This document shows positions 15,406 to 22,995 of a stretch of 31,854 bases of DNA, piece by piece. Source of the stretch: CAYMCQ01 sp964389025 (GTDB taxonomy: Bacteria > Verrucomicrobiota > Verrucomicrobiia > Limisphaerales > CAYMCQ01); assembly GCA_964389025.1 (NCBI GenBank), contig CAYMCQ010000046.1:1-31854 (forward strand), in the 5' to 3' direction. Each line of letters starts with the position of its first letter. Within the stretch, counting starts at the first letter, position 1. The notes under the pieces are model-generated. The model did not search any database. It worked only from the letters and a program-made list of their open reading frames with translations, and was not told where the DNA came from. Position numbers and translations under genes: made by a program.

Positions 15406-16839
15406 ATGAGCCACCCAGCGTTACCACCCGCTGTCTGCGGGTTAAGGGCCGGCGTGACGGCGAGTCTGCACCGTTTCCTCACACCGCTGCTCGTCGTCCT
15501 CGCGGTGGCGGCGTGCTTTTCCGGCCGCGCGCAGACGCTCACCGTCACCAACGGCGCGCTCGGTTTGCAGACGGCGCCGGGCCAGACCAATCACGTCTGG
15601 GCCGACCCGCCGCCGATGGATCAAGTCTTCGACCGCTGGACTGGCGACATCCAGTTGCTCGCCGACCCGTGGGCTTGGCACACCACGGCGACGATGCCCG
15701 CCGCGCCCGCGAGCATCACGGCGACTTTCCGTTCAGCACCCGTGTGGACGGCCACAACTTACATCCTCAACGGTCTCGCCGCGAGCGACCCGAATGCCGT
15801 GCGGCTCATCTTTTATTTCCCGCCGAATCCCGTGGGCCTCATCTTCCGCTTCCATGGAAGCGGCGGAAGCGCGGCAAGTTTTTTCAGCAAGGTCGAGGAC
15901 TTCGCGTTCGCGCGTGACGCGGTGGCTGCCGGCTACGCGGTCGCGGCGCTCGACAGCGCCGACCGCACGAACAAACAGTGGGCCTCATCCATAACGTCAA
16001 ACAACGTGGACGTGGTGAATATGCAGGCGGCAATCAATTACTTCATCGGTCTCGGCTTGATGACGACGAACACGCCGAAATTTTCCGTCGGCATGAGCAA
16101 CGGCGGTGGCTTCGCGCCCAAGCCCGCGTATTTCCTCGGCTTCAACGCCTGCGCCATCTGGTGCGCGGCCGGCGCGCCGATGGCGCTCTTCAACGTCACC
16201 ACCGTCCCGACGATTTGGAACCTCGCGCGCAACGACGACCTCTACGACCACACCGATTTTTTGCCGAACGCAACGACCAACCTCGCGAACCTCGCCGTGC
16301 GCAGCATCGCCGGTGAATTGCGGGAAAATGCGCCGTCGCCCGTGTATCCGCGCCGGTTCCTTCGCGTTTCCGGCCTGACCGCAGCGGATTCGCAGTCTAT
16401 CTACGACAGCTTGAACAACGGCGGCTTCCTCGACACCTCGGGTTTCCTGCTCGCCGACCCGAACACCAGCGGCTGGGAAAGCGTGGTGCCGACGGCCTAC
16501 ACCGCCTACCACGGAGACATCCTCGACCAACTCGTCTGTTGCTACAGCGGGCATAAGTTCTACACGGACTTCGACAACAAGGTGCTCCAGTTCTTCGACG
16601 CACAGCGCCCCGCAGTCGCCGGGCAGTCCACCATCAGCGCGATCACCCGCCATGCCGGCGGTGCGGTTCAGCTAACGATTGCCGCTGATCCCGGCCTGAC
16701 CTACCGCGTGCAAGCCTCACCCGACCTCAGCGCGTGGACCACGCTCTTCACCAACACTTACTCCGCAGCCACGTTCGATTTCACCGACACCGCCGCGCCC
16801 GGCTTCGTGCGCCGCTTTTACCGCACCGTTTCGCCGTAA
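15406..16839 (+). CDS. Secreted esterase/depolymerase-like alpha/beta hydrolase with accessory domains
   Basis: A predicted exported hydrolase. After the signal peptide (LHRFLTPLLVVLAVAACF, ending GRAQ) comes an InlB B-repeat-like module (TVTNGALGLQTAPGQ to MPAAPASITATF). The hydrolase domain has FRFHGSGGSAASF and nucleophile motif VGMSNGGGFA (Ser at residue 232 counted from the ATG at 15406), with candidate acid in NDDLYDH and His in YSGHKFY. The C-terminus (YRVQASPDLSAWTTL to RRFYRTV) is a module common at the ends of verrucomicrobial secreted proteins. An alternative GTG start at 15454 is preceded by AAGG at suitable spacing and gives a cleaner signal peptide; then the hairpin at 15426-15442 would be in the leader. 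It sits between two acyl-CoA genes without an evident link. Confidence 0.78.
   Translation: MSHPALPPAVCGLRAGVTASLHRFLTPLLVVLAVAACFSGRAQTLTVTNGALGLQTAPGQTNHVWADPPPMDQVFDRWTGDIQLLADPWAWHTTATMPAAPASITATFRSAPVWTATTYILNGLAASDPNAVRLIFYFPPNPVGLIFRFHGSGGSAASFFSKVEDFAFARDAVAAGYAVAALDSADRTNKQWASSITSNNVDVVNMQAAINYFIGLGLMTTNTPKFSVGMSNGGGFAPKPAYFLGFNACAIWCAAGAPMALFNVTTVPTIWNLARNDDLYDHTDFLPNATTNLANLAVRSIAGELRENAPSPVYPRRFLRVSGLTAADSQSIYDSLNNGGFLDTSGFLLADPNTSGWESVVPTAYTAYHGDILDQLVCCYSGHKFYTDFDNKVLQFFDAQRPAVAGQSTISAITRHAGGAVQLTIAADPGLTYRVQASPDLSAWTTLFTNTYSAATFDFTDTAAPGFVRRFYRTVSP
15426..15442 (+). repeat. Small CCCGC/GCGGG hairpin at the hydrolase 5' end
   Basis: ACCCGC (15426-15431), loop TGTCT, GCGGGT (15437-15442). 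It lies just upstream of the alternative GTG start at 15454 and, if transcribed as leader, could affect initiation. Similar in core to the palindromes elsewhere in the window. Confidence 0.5.
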
Positions 16840-16893
16840 CAAAAATTCTCGGAAGATATTTGAGTCTCGTTGCCCCGCCTCCTACACTCTGCG

Positions 16894-16924
16894 AACTTTG
16901 AACCTTAAACTTTAAACTTGAAAC
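16894..16924 (+). repeat. Heptamer array overlapping the AtuA start
   Basis: Four consecutive 7-bp units, AACTTTG, AACCTTA, AACTTTA, AACTTGA, then AAC. The TTG used as the AtuA start codon (16918-16920) lies in the fourth unit. Confidence 0.7.
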
Positions 16925-18291
16925 GAATCTTAATCGGCAACGCCCAGGGTTTCTGGGGCGACAGTGTGGATGCGCCCGCGCGGCTGGTGTCGCAACAGCC
17001 GAACCTCGATTATCTGACGCTCGATTATCTGGCGGAGGTTTCGATGTCCATTCTGGCGTTGCAAAAGGAACGCGACCCAACCGCCGGTTACGCGCGCGAT
17101 TTTGTCGAGGTGGTCCGCTCGCTGATTCCGTTTTGGCGGAAGGGGTCGAGGGTGCGGGTGATTACCAATGCGGGCGGCTTGAATCCGCAGGGTTGCGCGA
17201 GTGCGTGCGCCGAGGTTTTGCGGCAAGCTGGCATCCGACCAATGAAAATCGGAGTCGTGACCGGCGACGATGCGTTGCCGGTGGTGCGAAAAGCTGGCGC
17301 GCAAAAAAAGTCTTTCAGCAATTTGGAAACTGGCGAATCCATCACGAAGGTCTTTGATTCATTGATCACCGCGAGTGCCTATCTCGGTGCCAAACCCATC
17401 GTTGAGGCATTGAATGAGGGCGCGGACATTGTAATTACCGGGCGTGTAGCTGATCCGAGTTTGACTGTCGCGCCATGCGTGGCGGAGTTCGGTTGGGACT
17501 GGAACGATCATGATCGGATTGGCGGTGCGACCATCGCCGGACATCTAATCGAATGCGGCACGCAGGTGACCGGCGGTATTTCGACTGACTGGCTGGCGAT
17601 TCCTGATCCCCCCAACATCGGTTTTCCGGTGGTCGAAGTGAGTTCTGACGGCGCGTGCGTTGTCACCAAGCCGAAGCGGACAGGCGGCGTTGTGAATGAG
17701 CGAACCGTCAAGGAACAACTGCTGTATGAAATCGGTGATCCCGACAATTACCTCAGCCCCGACGTGACGGTTTCATTTCTGTCATTGCAAGTTCGTGAGG
17801 AAGGCAAAGACCGGGTGCGCGTCAGCGGTGCAAAAGGTCGTCCCGCCAGTTCAAGTTACAAGGTGAGCGCTTCGTATCGTGATGGTTTTTGGGCGCAGGG
17901 AACGCTGACGATTTTTGGGCGCGACGCCGTGGCCAAGGCGCGTCGTTGCGGTGAAGTCATTTTACAGCGAGTGCGCGCCGCTGGGTATAAACTGGAGCGA
18001 ACCCAAGTGGAGTGCCTAGGCGCTAGCGCTTGTCTGCCGGGGGTCGTGGACAAATCCGAGGAAGCGGAACTGCTGGAAACGGTGCTGCGAGTGACGGTGG
18101 CCGATCCGCGCCGCGAATCAGTCGAACGTTTTGCGAAGGAGATGTCGCCGTCGATCACGAGCGGGCCGCAAGGCGTCACCGGTTACGCGGCGGGTCGTCC
18201 GCGCGTGCATCCGGTCTTCGGCTATTGGCCTTGCTTGATTGACAAAAAGCTGGTGAAACCGCAGGTGACAATCATGACGACAGGTCAATAA
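16918..18291 (+). CDS. AtuA-like protein, acyclic terpene utilisation family (DUF1446)
   Basis: A 457-residue cytoplasmic protein of the DUF1446/AtuA family, which is genetically required for citronellol/geraniol catabolism in Pseudomonas but has no established biochemical role. Family sequence is seen from the first residues: RILIGNAQGFWGDS, LDYLTLDYLAE, RVITNAGGLNPQGCA, DIVITGRVADPSLT, GATIAGHLIECGTQVTGG. The start is TTG at 16918, which gives the usual N-terminus; no in-frame ATG fits. In AtuA proteins a ferredoxin-like C-terminal domain commonly follows; here it is a separate gene 10 bp downstream. The hydratase follows that. I therefore read 16918-19464 as one operon. Confidence 0.88.
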   Translation: MKRILIGNAQGFWGDSVDAPARLVSQQPNLDYLTLDYLAEVSMSILALQKERDPTAGYARDFVEVVRSLIPFWRKGSRVRVITNAGGLNPQGCASACAEVLRQAGIRPMKIGVVTGDDALPVVRKAGAQKKSFSNLETGESITKVFDSLITASAYLGAKPIVEALNEGADIVITGRVADPSLTVAPCVAEFGWDWNDHDRIGGATIAGHLIECGTQVTGGISTDWLAIPDPPNIGFPVVEVSSDGACVVTKPKRTGGVVNERTVKEQLLYEIGDPDNYLSPDVTVSFLSLQVREEGKDRVRVSGAKGRPASSSYKVSASYRDGFWAQGTLTIFGRDAVAKARRCGEVILQRVRAAGYKLERTQVECLGASACLPGVVDKSEEAELLETVLRVTVADPRRESVERFAKEMSPSITSGPQGVTGYAAGRPRVHPVFGYWPCLIDKKLVKPQVTIMTTGQ

Positions 18292-18301
18292 ACAGTTCCG
18301 C

Positions 18302-18682
18302 ATGACTAGAACTTTGACAAAACGCCAGATTCGTCTGGGAGAAATCGCCTATGCCCGCAGCGGCGACAAAGGGTCGAGCGCCAACGTGGGCGTGATTGCA
18401 AACACTCAGGAGGGTTTTGACTTTTTGTGCGGCTTCTTGACGGCGGCGAGGGTGGAAAGATTTTTCAAACCGTTGGGCGTTGGCAAAGTGGTCCGTTATG
18501 AATTACCGAACTTGGGCGCGTTCAATTTCATTCTGCCCGGCGTGCTGGCTGGCGGCGCGAGCCGTTCGCTGCGGATTGATGCACAGGGCAAAACGCTGGG
18601 GCAGGCGCTTCTGGAAATGAAACTGGAGATGTCAGAAAAAGATTTAACCCGCTATCAATCTGCGCGAGGAAAAAAACCATGA
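18302..18682 (+). CDS. AtuA C-terminal (ferredoxin-fold-like) domain as a stand-alone protein
   Basis: A 126-residue protein matching the C-terminal domain of AtuA: LGEIAYARSGDKGSSANVG (the SGDKG signature) followed by the VRYELPNLGAFNFIL region. In fused homologues this follows DUF1446 directly, so here the protein probably works with the product of the gene ending at 18291. The gap is 10 bp and the downstream hydratase overlaps by 4 bp (ATGA), giving tight coupling of all three. The ATG at 18302 has no strong Shine-Dalgarno. Biochemical role unknown. Confidence 0.85.
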   Translation: MTRTLTKRQIRLGEIAYARSGDKGSSANVGVIANTQEGFDFLCGFLTAARVERFFKPLGVGKVVRYELPNLGAFNFILPGVLAGGASRSLRIDAQGKTLGQALLEMKLEMSEKDLTRYQSARGKKP

Positions 18683-19464
18683 GTTCACCATTGATTTCAA
18701 CCCAACAACCGGAAGAGGGCATCACGATTGTGACGATGAATCGCCCAGCCAAACGCAACGCGCTGAACTGTGTGCTAATGGAAGAATGCTCGTCCGTGTT
18801 CGAATCGCTAGCACAAGACCAGACTCAGCGCGTGATTATTTTGCGCGGCGAAGGGCCGGTATTCTGCGCCGGACTAGACTTGGAGGAAGCCTTCGCGCCG
18901 GACAACGCGGAACGAACCGCCCGACTCGTGGCTCGTCTGTTGCGCGCGGCGTTTCAAGTGCCGCAGGTCACAATCGCCGCCGTGCATGGAGCGGCGATTG
19001 CCGGCGGCGCCGGTTTGATGTCCGCGTGCGATCTGGTTGTGGCGACCCCGGAGACGCGCATCGGCTACACGGAAGTCCGGCGCGGACTTGTGGCGGCGTT
19101 GGTGATGACGCTTCTGCATCGGCAGGTTCGCGAACGCGACGCGCGCGAGTTGCTATTGCTGGGCGACTTGATTTCCGCCGAACGGGCGAAGGAAATGGGA
19201 TTGGTCAGCCGGGTCGTGGCGCAGGAAAATTTGATGAACGAGGCTCTTACGCTGGCGCGGACGGCGCTGCAAGGCGCTCCCCAGGCAATCGCCCACACGA
19301 AAAAAGTCCTGGATGAACTTTGGCCTTCCTCCTTCAACCAGGAACTGGATGAAACGTTGTTGCACCATTTGTCCGCCCGCGCCTCGGCGGAAGTGCGGGA
19401 AGGCGTGGCGGCATTTCTCGAAAAACGCAACCCGAGTTGGTGCCCGAAATCCGCAGGCAAATGA
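18679..19464 (+). CDS. Enoyl-CoA hydratase/isomerase family protein (LiuC/AtuE-like)
   Basis: A 261-residue crotonase-fold enzyme. Seen: FCAGLDLEE around 62-70 for the first oxyanion contact, AIAGGAGLMSACDLVVA at 106-122, and YTEVRRGLVAALV with Glu132 at the Glu164-equivalent position of rat crotonase. The Glu144-equivalent is Gly112, as in methylglutaconyl-CoA/isohexenylglutaconyl-CoA hydratase-like members, which supports a LiuC or AtuE role next to the carboxylase and AtuA. The start overlaps the preceding stop (ATGA) and has GAGG about 9 bases upstream. Substrate is inferred from context. Confidence 0.88.
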   Translation: MSSPLISTQQPEEGITIVTMNRPAKRNALNCVLMEECSSVFESLAQDQTQRVIILRGEGPVFCAGLDLEEAFAPDNAERTARLVARLLRAAFQVPQVTIAAVHGAAIAGGAGLMSACDLVVATPETRIGYTEVRRGLVAALVMTLLHRQVRERDARELLLLGDLISAERAKEMGLVSRVVAQENLMNEALTLARTALQGAPQAIAHTKKVLDELWPSSFNQELDETLLHHLSARASAEVREGVAAFLEKRNPSWCPKSAGK

Positions 19465-19571
19465 TTGACCGACACCTTTTCTTTCTATTTTCGGGAGTAT
19501 GTATTTAGAATGAGCCTCGTTACCTCGGCTGCCGCGAAAACTTGGAAGGCAAAGAGCTTGTTCGGCCAGCT

Positions 19572-21350
19572 TTAGCGGCGCGCAGGCAAACGATACTTGA
19601 AACGCCCGTCGGGTGCCACATCGCCGCTCAACCAAAAGTCCATCGGATCGCCCGGCTGTTGTAGATTGTCGGCCCACTTGAAATCGAGCGCGACGGGTTT
19701 CCCGCCCTTCGCCTGGGCCAACGCTTTTCGGGGAATCGCCAGGTGCAATTCATTGCCTTCAACGCGAAACTTTACAGTCGCAACTTTCTCCCATTTCCAG
19801 CCGCCGCTGTTTTTCTCCAGCCATCTCGTTCCCCCCGACTCGACCACGCGGTTGACGATGAAATCGAACCCCTGCCATCCCGTTGACGGATTTTGATCCG
19901 CGTCAATCAGCAGCCACATCCAGTTGGTGCCACTGCTCGGGCTGATGGCTGCCGCAGTGCGGACGTAGAAGAAAACGCGCGCTGAATCGCGAGCCACTTT
20001 GGCGGCGATGATGTCGTTGCGCCCGGAATTGTTTTCGTAATGCAGCCCGGCCACGCCGTCGAAGTTGCGCGGCGCGGTTTCGCCAATGTGATCCAGGAAT
20101 TCAGGCGCTACGTCCCGCCACTGCTCAAAGCCTTTGTCAATGCGGATCGTTTTCGGCGGTGAAGCGACAGGCAACGGCGGTGCGCCCTTGAAGCGGCGCA
20201 CGTTTGCCACGAGCTGCCAGTAGTAATTGTCGCCGTGCCCGCCTTTCATGGGTTCGATGTCGCGGCTGAACTCCTCGTCGAATTGATCCACGAAAACCAA
20301 CGGGCCATCTGGTTTGCCAAAACGTCCGGCGATCCACTCATTCCAACCGGTTACCATCACGGACGGCGGCTGCAAGTCGAAGGCCCGCCGCCATTGCTCC
20401 TGAAAATTGTATCCCTGATCCACCGCGCCGGGCGCTGTGTCCTCAATCCGGTCATGAAAGCTGCGCCCGCGCGCGTCGCCCGCGCTCATGTTGGTCACCT
20501 TGCCATCGAGCTGACGGAGATTCTGCGCCACCGACACATTCACCTGCTCGGGGTTGGCGGGATCATCCACGTAACCGTAAGGCTGCGGGTAGGTGGCTTC
20601 CCAATGCCATGCCATCGGGGTGTTGGTGAGCGTGAACGGCCAGTGCGCCCGGCGCAACGTGAAGAATTGCCGCAACTCGTCGCTCGCTTGCGACGGATCG
20701 CAGATCATGAGCGGCTTGCCCTGCCAGCGAAACCAGAGTTCCTGGAAGAGTCCCGGCTGGTAGAGATCGCGGTAAATCTGCAGCGCCGTTTTGCCGGCCT
20801 CGGTATTTACCATGAAGGCGATCTGAGGCGTGCGCCCTCCTTCCTGCCGGACTTTGCGAAACACTTCGCACAGTGCGCGGTAAACTTCCGGATAAGACTG
20901 GGCGTTGGTTGTGTCAAAGATAAGCGTGTCAATGCCCGCGTCGGCGAGGAGTTGTGCATGTCGCCGCAACACCCAAGGATCCATGCTGCGATAATAACCG
21001 TAGAGCGGCTCGCCCCAGTAATGGCTCACACCGATCCCGCCCCAAAGCGGCGATTGCGGTTTCTTGAGCGCATCCGGATCCTGCGCTTTGATCCGGGCGA
21101 TGTCATACGGCCCCGGCTCGGTCGGACTGCGGCGGGGAACGTCCTGGTGCCAGAGAAAATAAAAGATGCCGACAAACCTTCCCGCCTTGGGCGGGCCTAC
21201 TTGTTCCGGCAACGGAAGCACGCGACCGAGCGCGTCCACCGCCGGCCAGGGAGTGCCTGGATTAACCGCTTCGCTTGCAGCCTGGGTTTGAAAGGCAATC
21301 GTCCCGGCCAAAGTCAGCAGCATCACGGAAAAACAGATTTGCGTTTTCAT
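19572..21350 (-). CDS. Secreted GH99-like (WbsX-type) protein with CBM9-like C-terminal domain
   Basis: A 592-residue exported protein. Signal peptide at about 1-24 (MKTQICFSVMLLTLAGTIAF...). The catalytic-type barrel begins at GRFVGIFYFLWHQD and includes GVSHYWGEPLYGYYRS, DTLIFDTTNAQSYPEVY, MAWHWEATYPQP and VTGWNEWIAGRFG near 333; the WNEW motif is typical of GH99-like/WbsX proteins, which act on mannan-type or related glycans. About 402-592 (KTIRIDKGFEQWRDVAP onward, then SGTNWMWLLIDAD) resembles a family 9 carbohydrate-binding or DOMON-type module. The start overlaps the upstream sulfatase stop by 4 bp (ATGA), so it is third in the sulfatase operon. Activity is inferred. Confidence 0.82.
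   Translation of the reverse strand: MKTQICFSVMLLTLAGTIAFQTQAASEAVNPGTPWPAVDALGRVLPLPEQVGPPKAGRFVGIFYFLWHQDVPRRSPTEPGPYDIARIKAQDPDALKKPQSPLWGGIGVSHYWGEPLYGYYRSMDPWVLRRHAQLLADAGIDTLIFDTTNAQSYPEVYRALCEVFRKVRQEGGRTPQIAFMVNTEAGKTALQIYRDLYQPGLFQELWFRWQGKPLMICDPSQASDELRQFFTLRRAHWPFTLTNTPMAWHWEATYPQPYGYVDDPANPEQVNVSVAQNLRQLDGKVTNMSAGDARGRSFHDRIEDTAPGAVDQGYNFQEQWRRAFDLQPPSVMVTGWNEWIAGRFGKPDGPLVFVDQFDEEFSRDIEPMKGGHGDNYYWQLVANVRRFKGAPPLPVASPPKTIRIDKGFEQWRDVAPEFLDHIGETAPRNFDGVAGLHYENNSGRNDIIAAKVARDSARVFFYVRTAAAISPSSGTNWMWLLIDADQNPSTGWQGFDFIVNRVVESGGTRWLEKNSGGWKWEKVATVKFRVEGNELHLAIPRKALAQAKGGKPVALDFKWADNLQQPGDPMDFWLSGDVAPDGRFKYRLPARR
21181..21195. repeat. CCCGCC/GGCGGG mini-palindrome inside the GH99-like gene
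   Basis: CCCGCC, three bases, GGCGGG, encoding part of GPPKAGRF on the minus strand. Homologues often have a similar-length GPPR-x-x-F segment here, so this copy may simply be coding sequence. Confidence 0.35.
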
Positions 21351-22936
21351 TTCGTCAGAGTGTCGCCGGACTGCTTGCGGAATTTTTCATCCAGTTGCTG
21401 CCACAGCGCGGACATTTGCCGGACGCGATCGGGATTTGCCACGGCGACGTTCTGCGATTCGATGCGGTCACGCTTGAGATTGTAAAGTTCCCACTGACTG
21501 TTGTTCTCTGATTCAGACACGAGTTTCCAATCGCCGACGCGCAGGGCGCGGTTGCCTTCGTGATGCCAGTAGATCGCGTCGCGGGCAATGCTGGCGTCGC
21601 GTTTGAGCAGCGGAACAAGACTACGGCCGGGCAGCGGCGGGCGTCCCGCCTGGGCGGGACTCCAGCTTTCCGGCGGTTTCAAACCTGCCAACTCCAGCGC
21701 GGTCGGAACGAAGTCCACGACATGCGCCGGTGTGTGCCTCAGCTTTCCACCGGCCCGCACCGCCGCCGGCCAGTGAATGATGAAGGGCGTGGAGATGCCG
21801 CCTTCATGCACCCAGATTTTGTGGCGGCGAAACGGCGCGTTCGACGCGGTGGCCCAACCCGGTCCCAAGCACAGAAATGACTCCGCCGAACCTGGCGGTG
21901 CTGATTGATCGTGGCCGTCGCCGCGCACCATCAGGGTCGCATCCGCGCCGTTGTCGGAAAGAAAAACGATCACCGTGTTGTCCCACGCGCCCATCGCCCG
22001 CACTTGATCCAACACGCGACCGATTTCCTGATCCATGCGATCCACCATCGCGGCGTGAATCGCCATCTTGTTCGCCTGAAAGCGCTGCTGCTCCGGCGTC
22101 AGATTTTTCCACGGCACGGCGTGTTCAACTTCGCCGTTGCCGATTGTCGGGAGCAAATCCGGTTTGAGATAACGCGGGGTGAACTTCGGATCGAGTGGCG
22201 ACAGGGCGCAGTCCACGATGCCGCTCTTGCGCAGGCGCTCCCAGCGCTGCTCACGAATCGCATCCCAGCCCGCAAGATAGCGGTTCCGGTAGCGCGCGAT
22301 GTCTTCGGGCAGCGCGTGCAACGGGAAATGCGGCGCGTTGAACGCCAGATACAGAAAGAACGGCTGGTCGCGGTGCTGCGCGGAATGATCCTTCAAAAAA
22401 TCCACCGCGTGCCGCGCGATGGCCTTGGTGGCGTAAAAGTCCTCGCCCGGTTTTACGGCTGGCAGCGGCTGGTCGTCGAGATAGTGAATCTTTGGCGTGA
22501 AGTATCGGTTGTAGTCCTCAAACCAATACGAGTGATCAAAACCACCCGCGAGCACCTTGCCGTCCACGTGCCACTTGCCGGAGTGATAGCTGCGATAGCC
22601 GGCGGGTTTGAGCAGCTCGGGCAACAATGCGGCCCATGGCGGACGCGTTTTCGCGGGATCGCGATTGACCTGCTGCGCGTAGTAGCCGGTCAGGAGGCAC
22701 GCGCGCGTGGGCCAGCAGCGCGCTGTGTTATACATCTGAGTCAGGCGCAAACCATTCGCCGCCAGCCGATCCAGATTTGGCGTGGCGATCTCGCCGCCGT
22801 AACAACCGATGTCGGAAAAGCCGAGATCGTCCGCAAGAATGAGGATGATGTTGGGTTTCGCGGGCGGTTTGGCCGCGGAAAGTTGACCGCACAGCGCCGC
22901 GCACATTCCGAGAATCAGTATCAAACGCAGTTTCAT
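21347..22936 (-). CDS. Sulfatase (formylglycine-dependent arylsulfatase family), operon second gene
   Basis: An exported 529-residue type I sulfatase that hydrolyses sulfate esters, probably on glycans. Signal peptide at about 1-22 (MKLRLILILGMCAALCG). The metal site begins at ILILADDLGFSD, the formylglycine precursor is Cys74 in CWPTRACLLTG (CXPXR), and YHSGKWHVDGK follows. NALRVGDWKLV-type sequence (RALRVGDWKLVSES) near the end is usual. An ATG at 23074 lies within the upstream sulfatase gene; the ATG at 22936 starts the signal peptide. It follows the first sulfatase by 59 bp and overlaps the GH99-like gene by 4 bp. Activity needs a formylglycine-generating enzyme encoded elsewhere. An 18-bp palindrome lies in the coding region at 21643-21660. 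Confidence 0.93.
   Translation of the reverse strand: MKLRLILILGMCAALCGQLSAAKPPAKPNIILILADDLGFSDIGCYGGEIATPNLDRLAANGLRLTQMYNTARCWPTRACLLTGYYAQQVNRDPAKTRPPWAALLPELLKPAGYRSYHSGKWHVDGKVLAGGFDHSYWFEDYNRYFTPKIHYLDDQPLPAVKPGEDFYATKAIARHAVDFLKDHSAQHRDQPFFLYLAFNAPHFPLHALPEDIARYRNRYLAGWDAIREQRWERLRKSGIVDCALSPLDPKFTPRYLKPDLLPTIGNGEVEHAVPWKNLTPEQQRFQANKMAIHAAMVDRMDQEIGRVLDQVRAMGAWDNTVIVFLSDNGADATLMVRGDGHDQSAPPGSAESFLCLGPGWATASNAPFRRHKIWVHEGGISTPFIIHWPAAVRAGGKLRHTPAHVVDFVPTALELAGLKPPESWSPAQAGRPPLPGRSLVPLLKRDASIARDAIYWHHEGNRALRVGDWKLVSESENNSQWELYNLKRDRIESQNVAVANPDRVRQMSALWQQLDEKFRKQSGDTLTK
21643..21660. repeat. 18-bp palindrome inside a sulfatase gene
   Basis: GTCCCGCC, TG, GGCGGGAC: 8-bp perfect arms. 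On the coding (minus) strand it encodes SPAQAGR between PPESW and PPLPGRSLVP. From memory, related sulfatases have about five residues there (W-N-G-K-P-V-P-P type), so it may be an in-frame insertion or replacement. Confidence 0.6.
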
Positions 22937-22995
22937 TTTCTTGAACGGTTGGTCAAAGGTCACGTTGAACTGTAAGCGCTGGAACACGGTTGAGA

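Noticed and set aside
20235..21485. Long + strand ORF of 416 codons
   Set aside because: Antisense to the GH99-like gene and the sulfatase end; Arg/His-rich shadow composition.
21905..22975. Long + strand ORF of 356 codons
   Set aside because: Antisense shadow of the second sulfatase gene.
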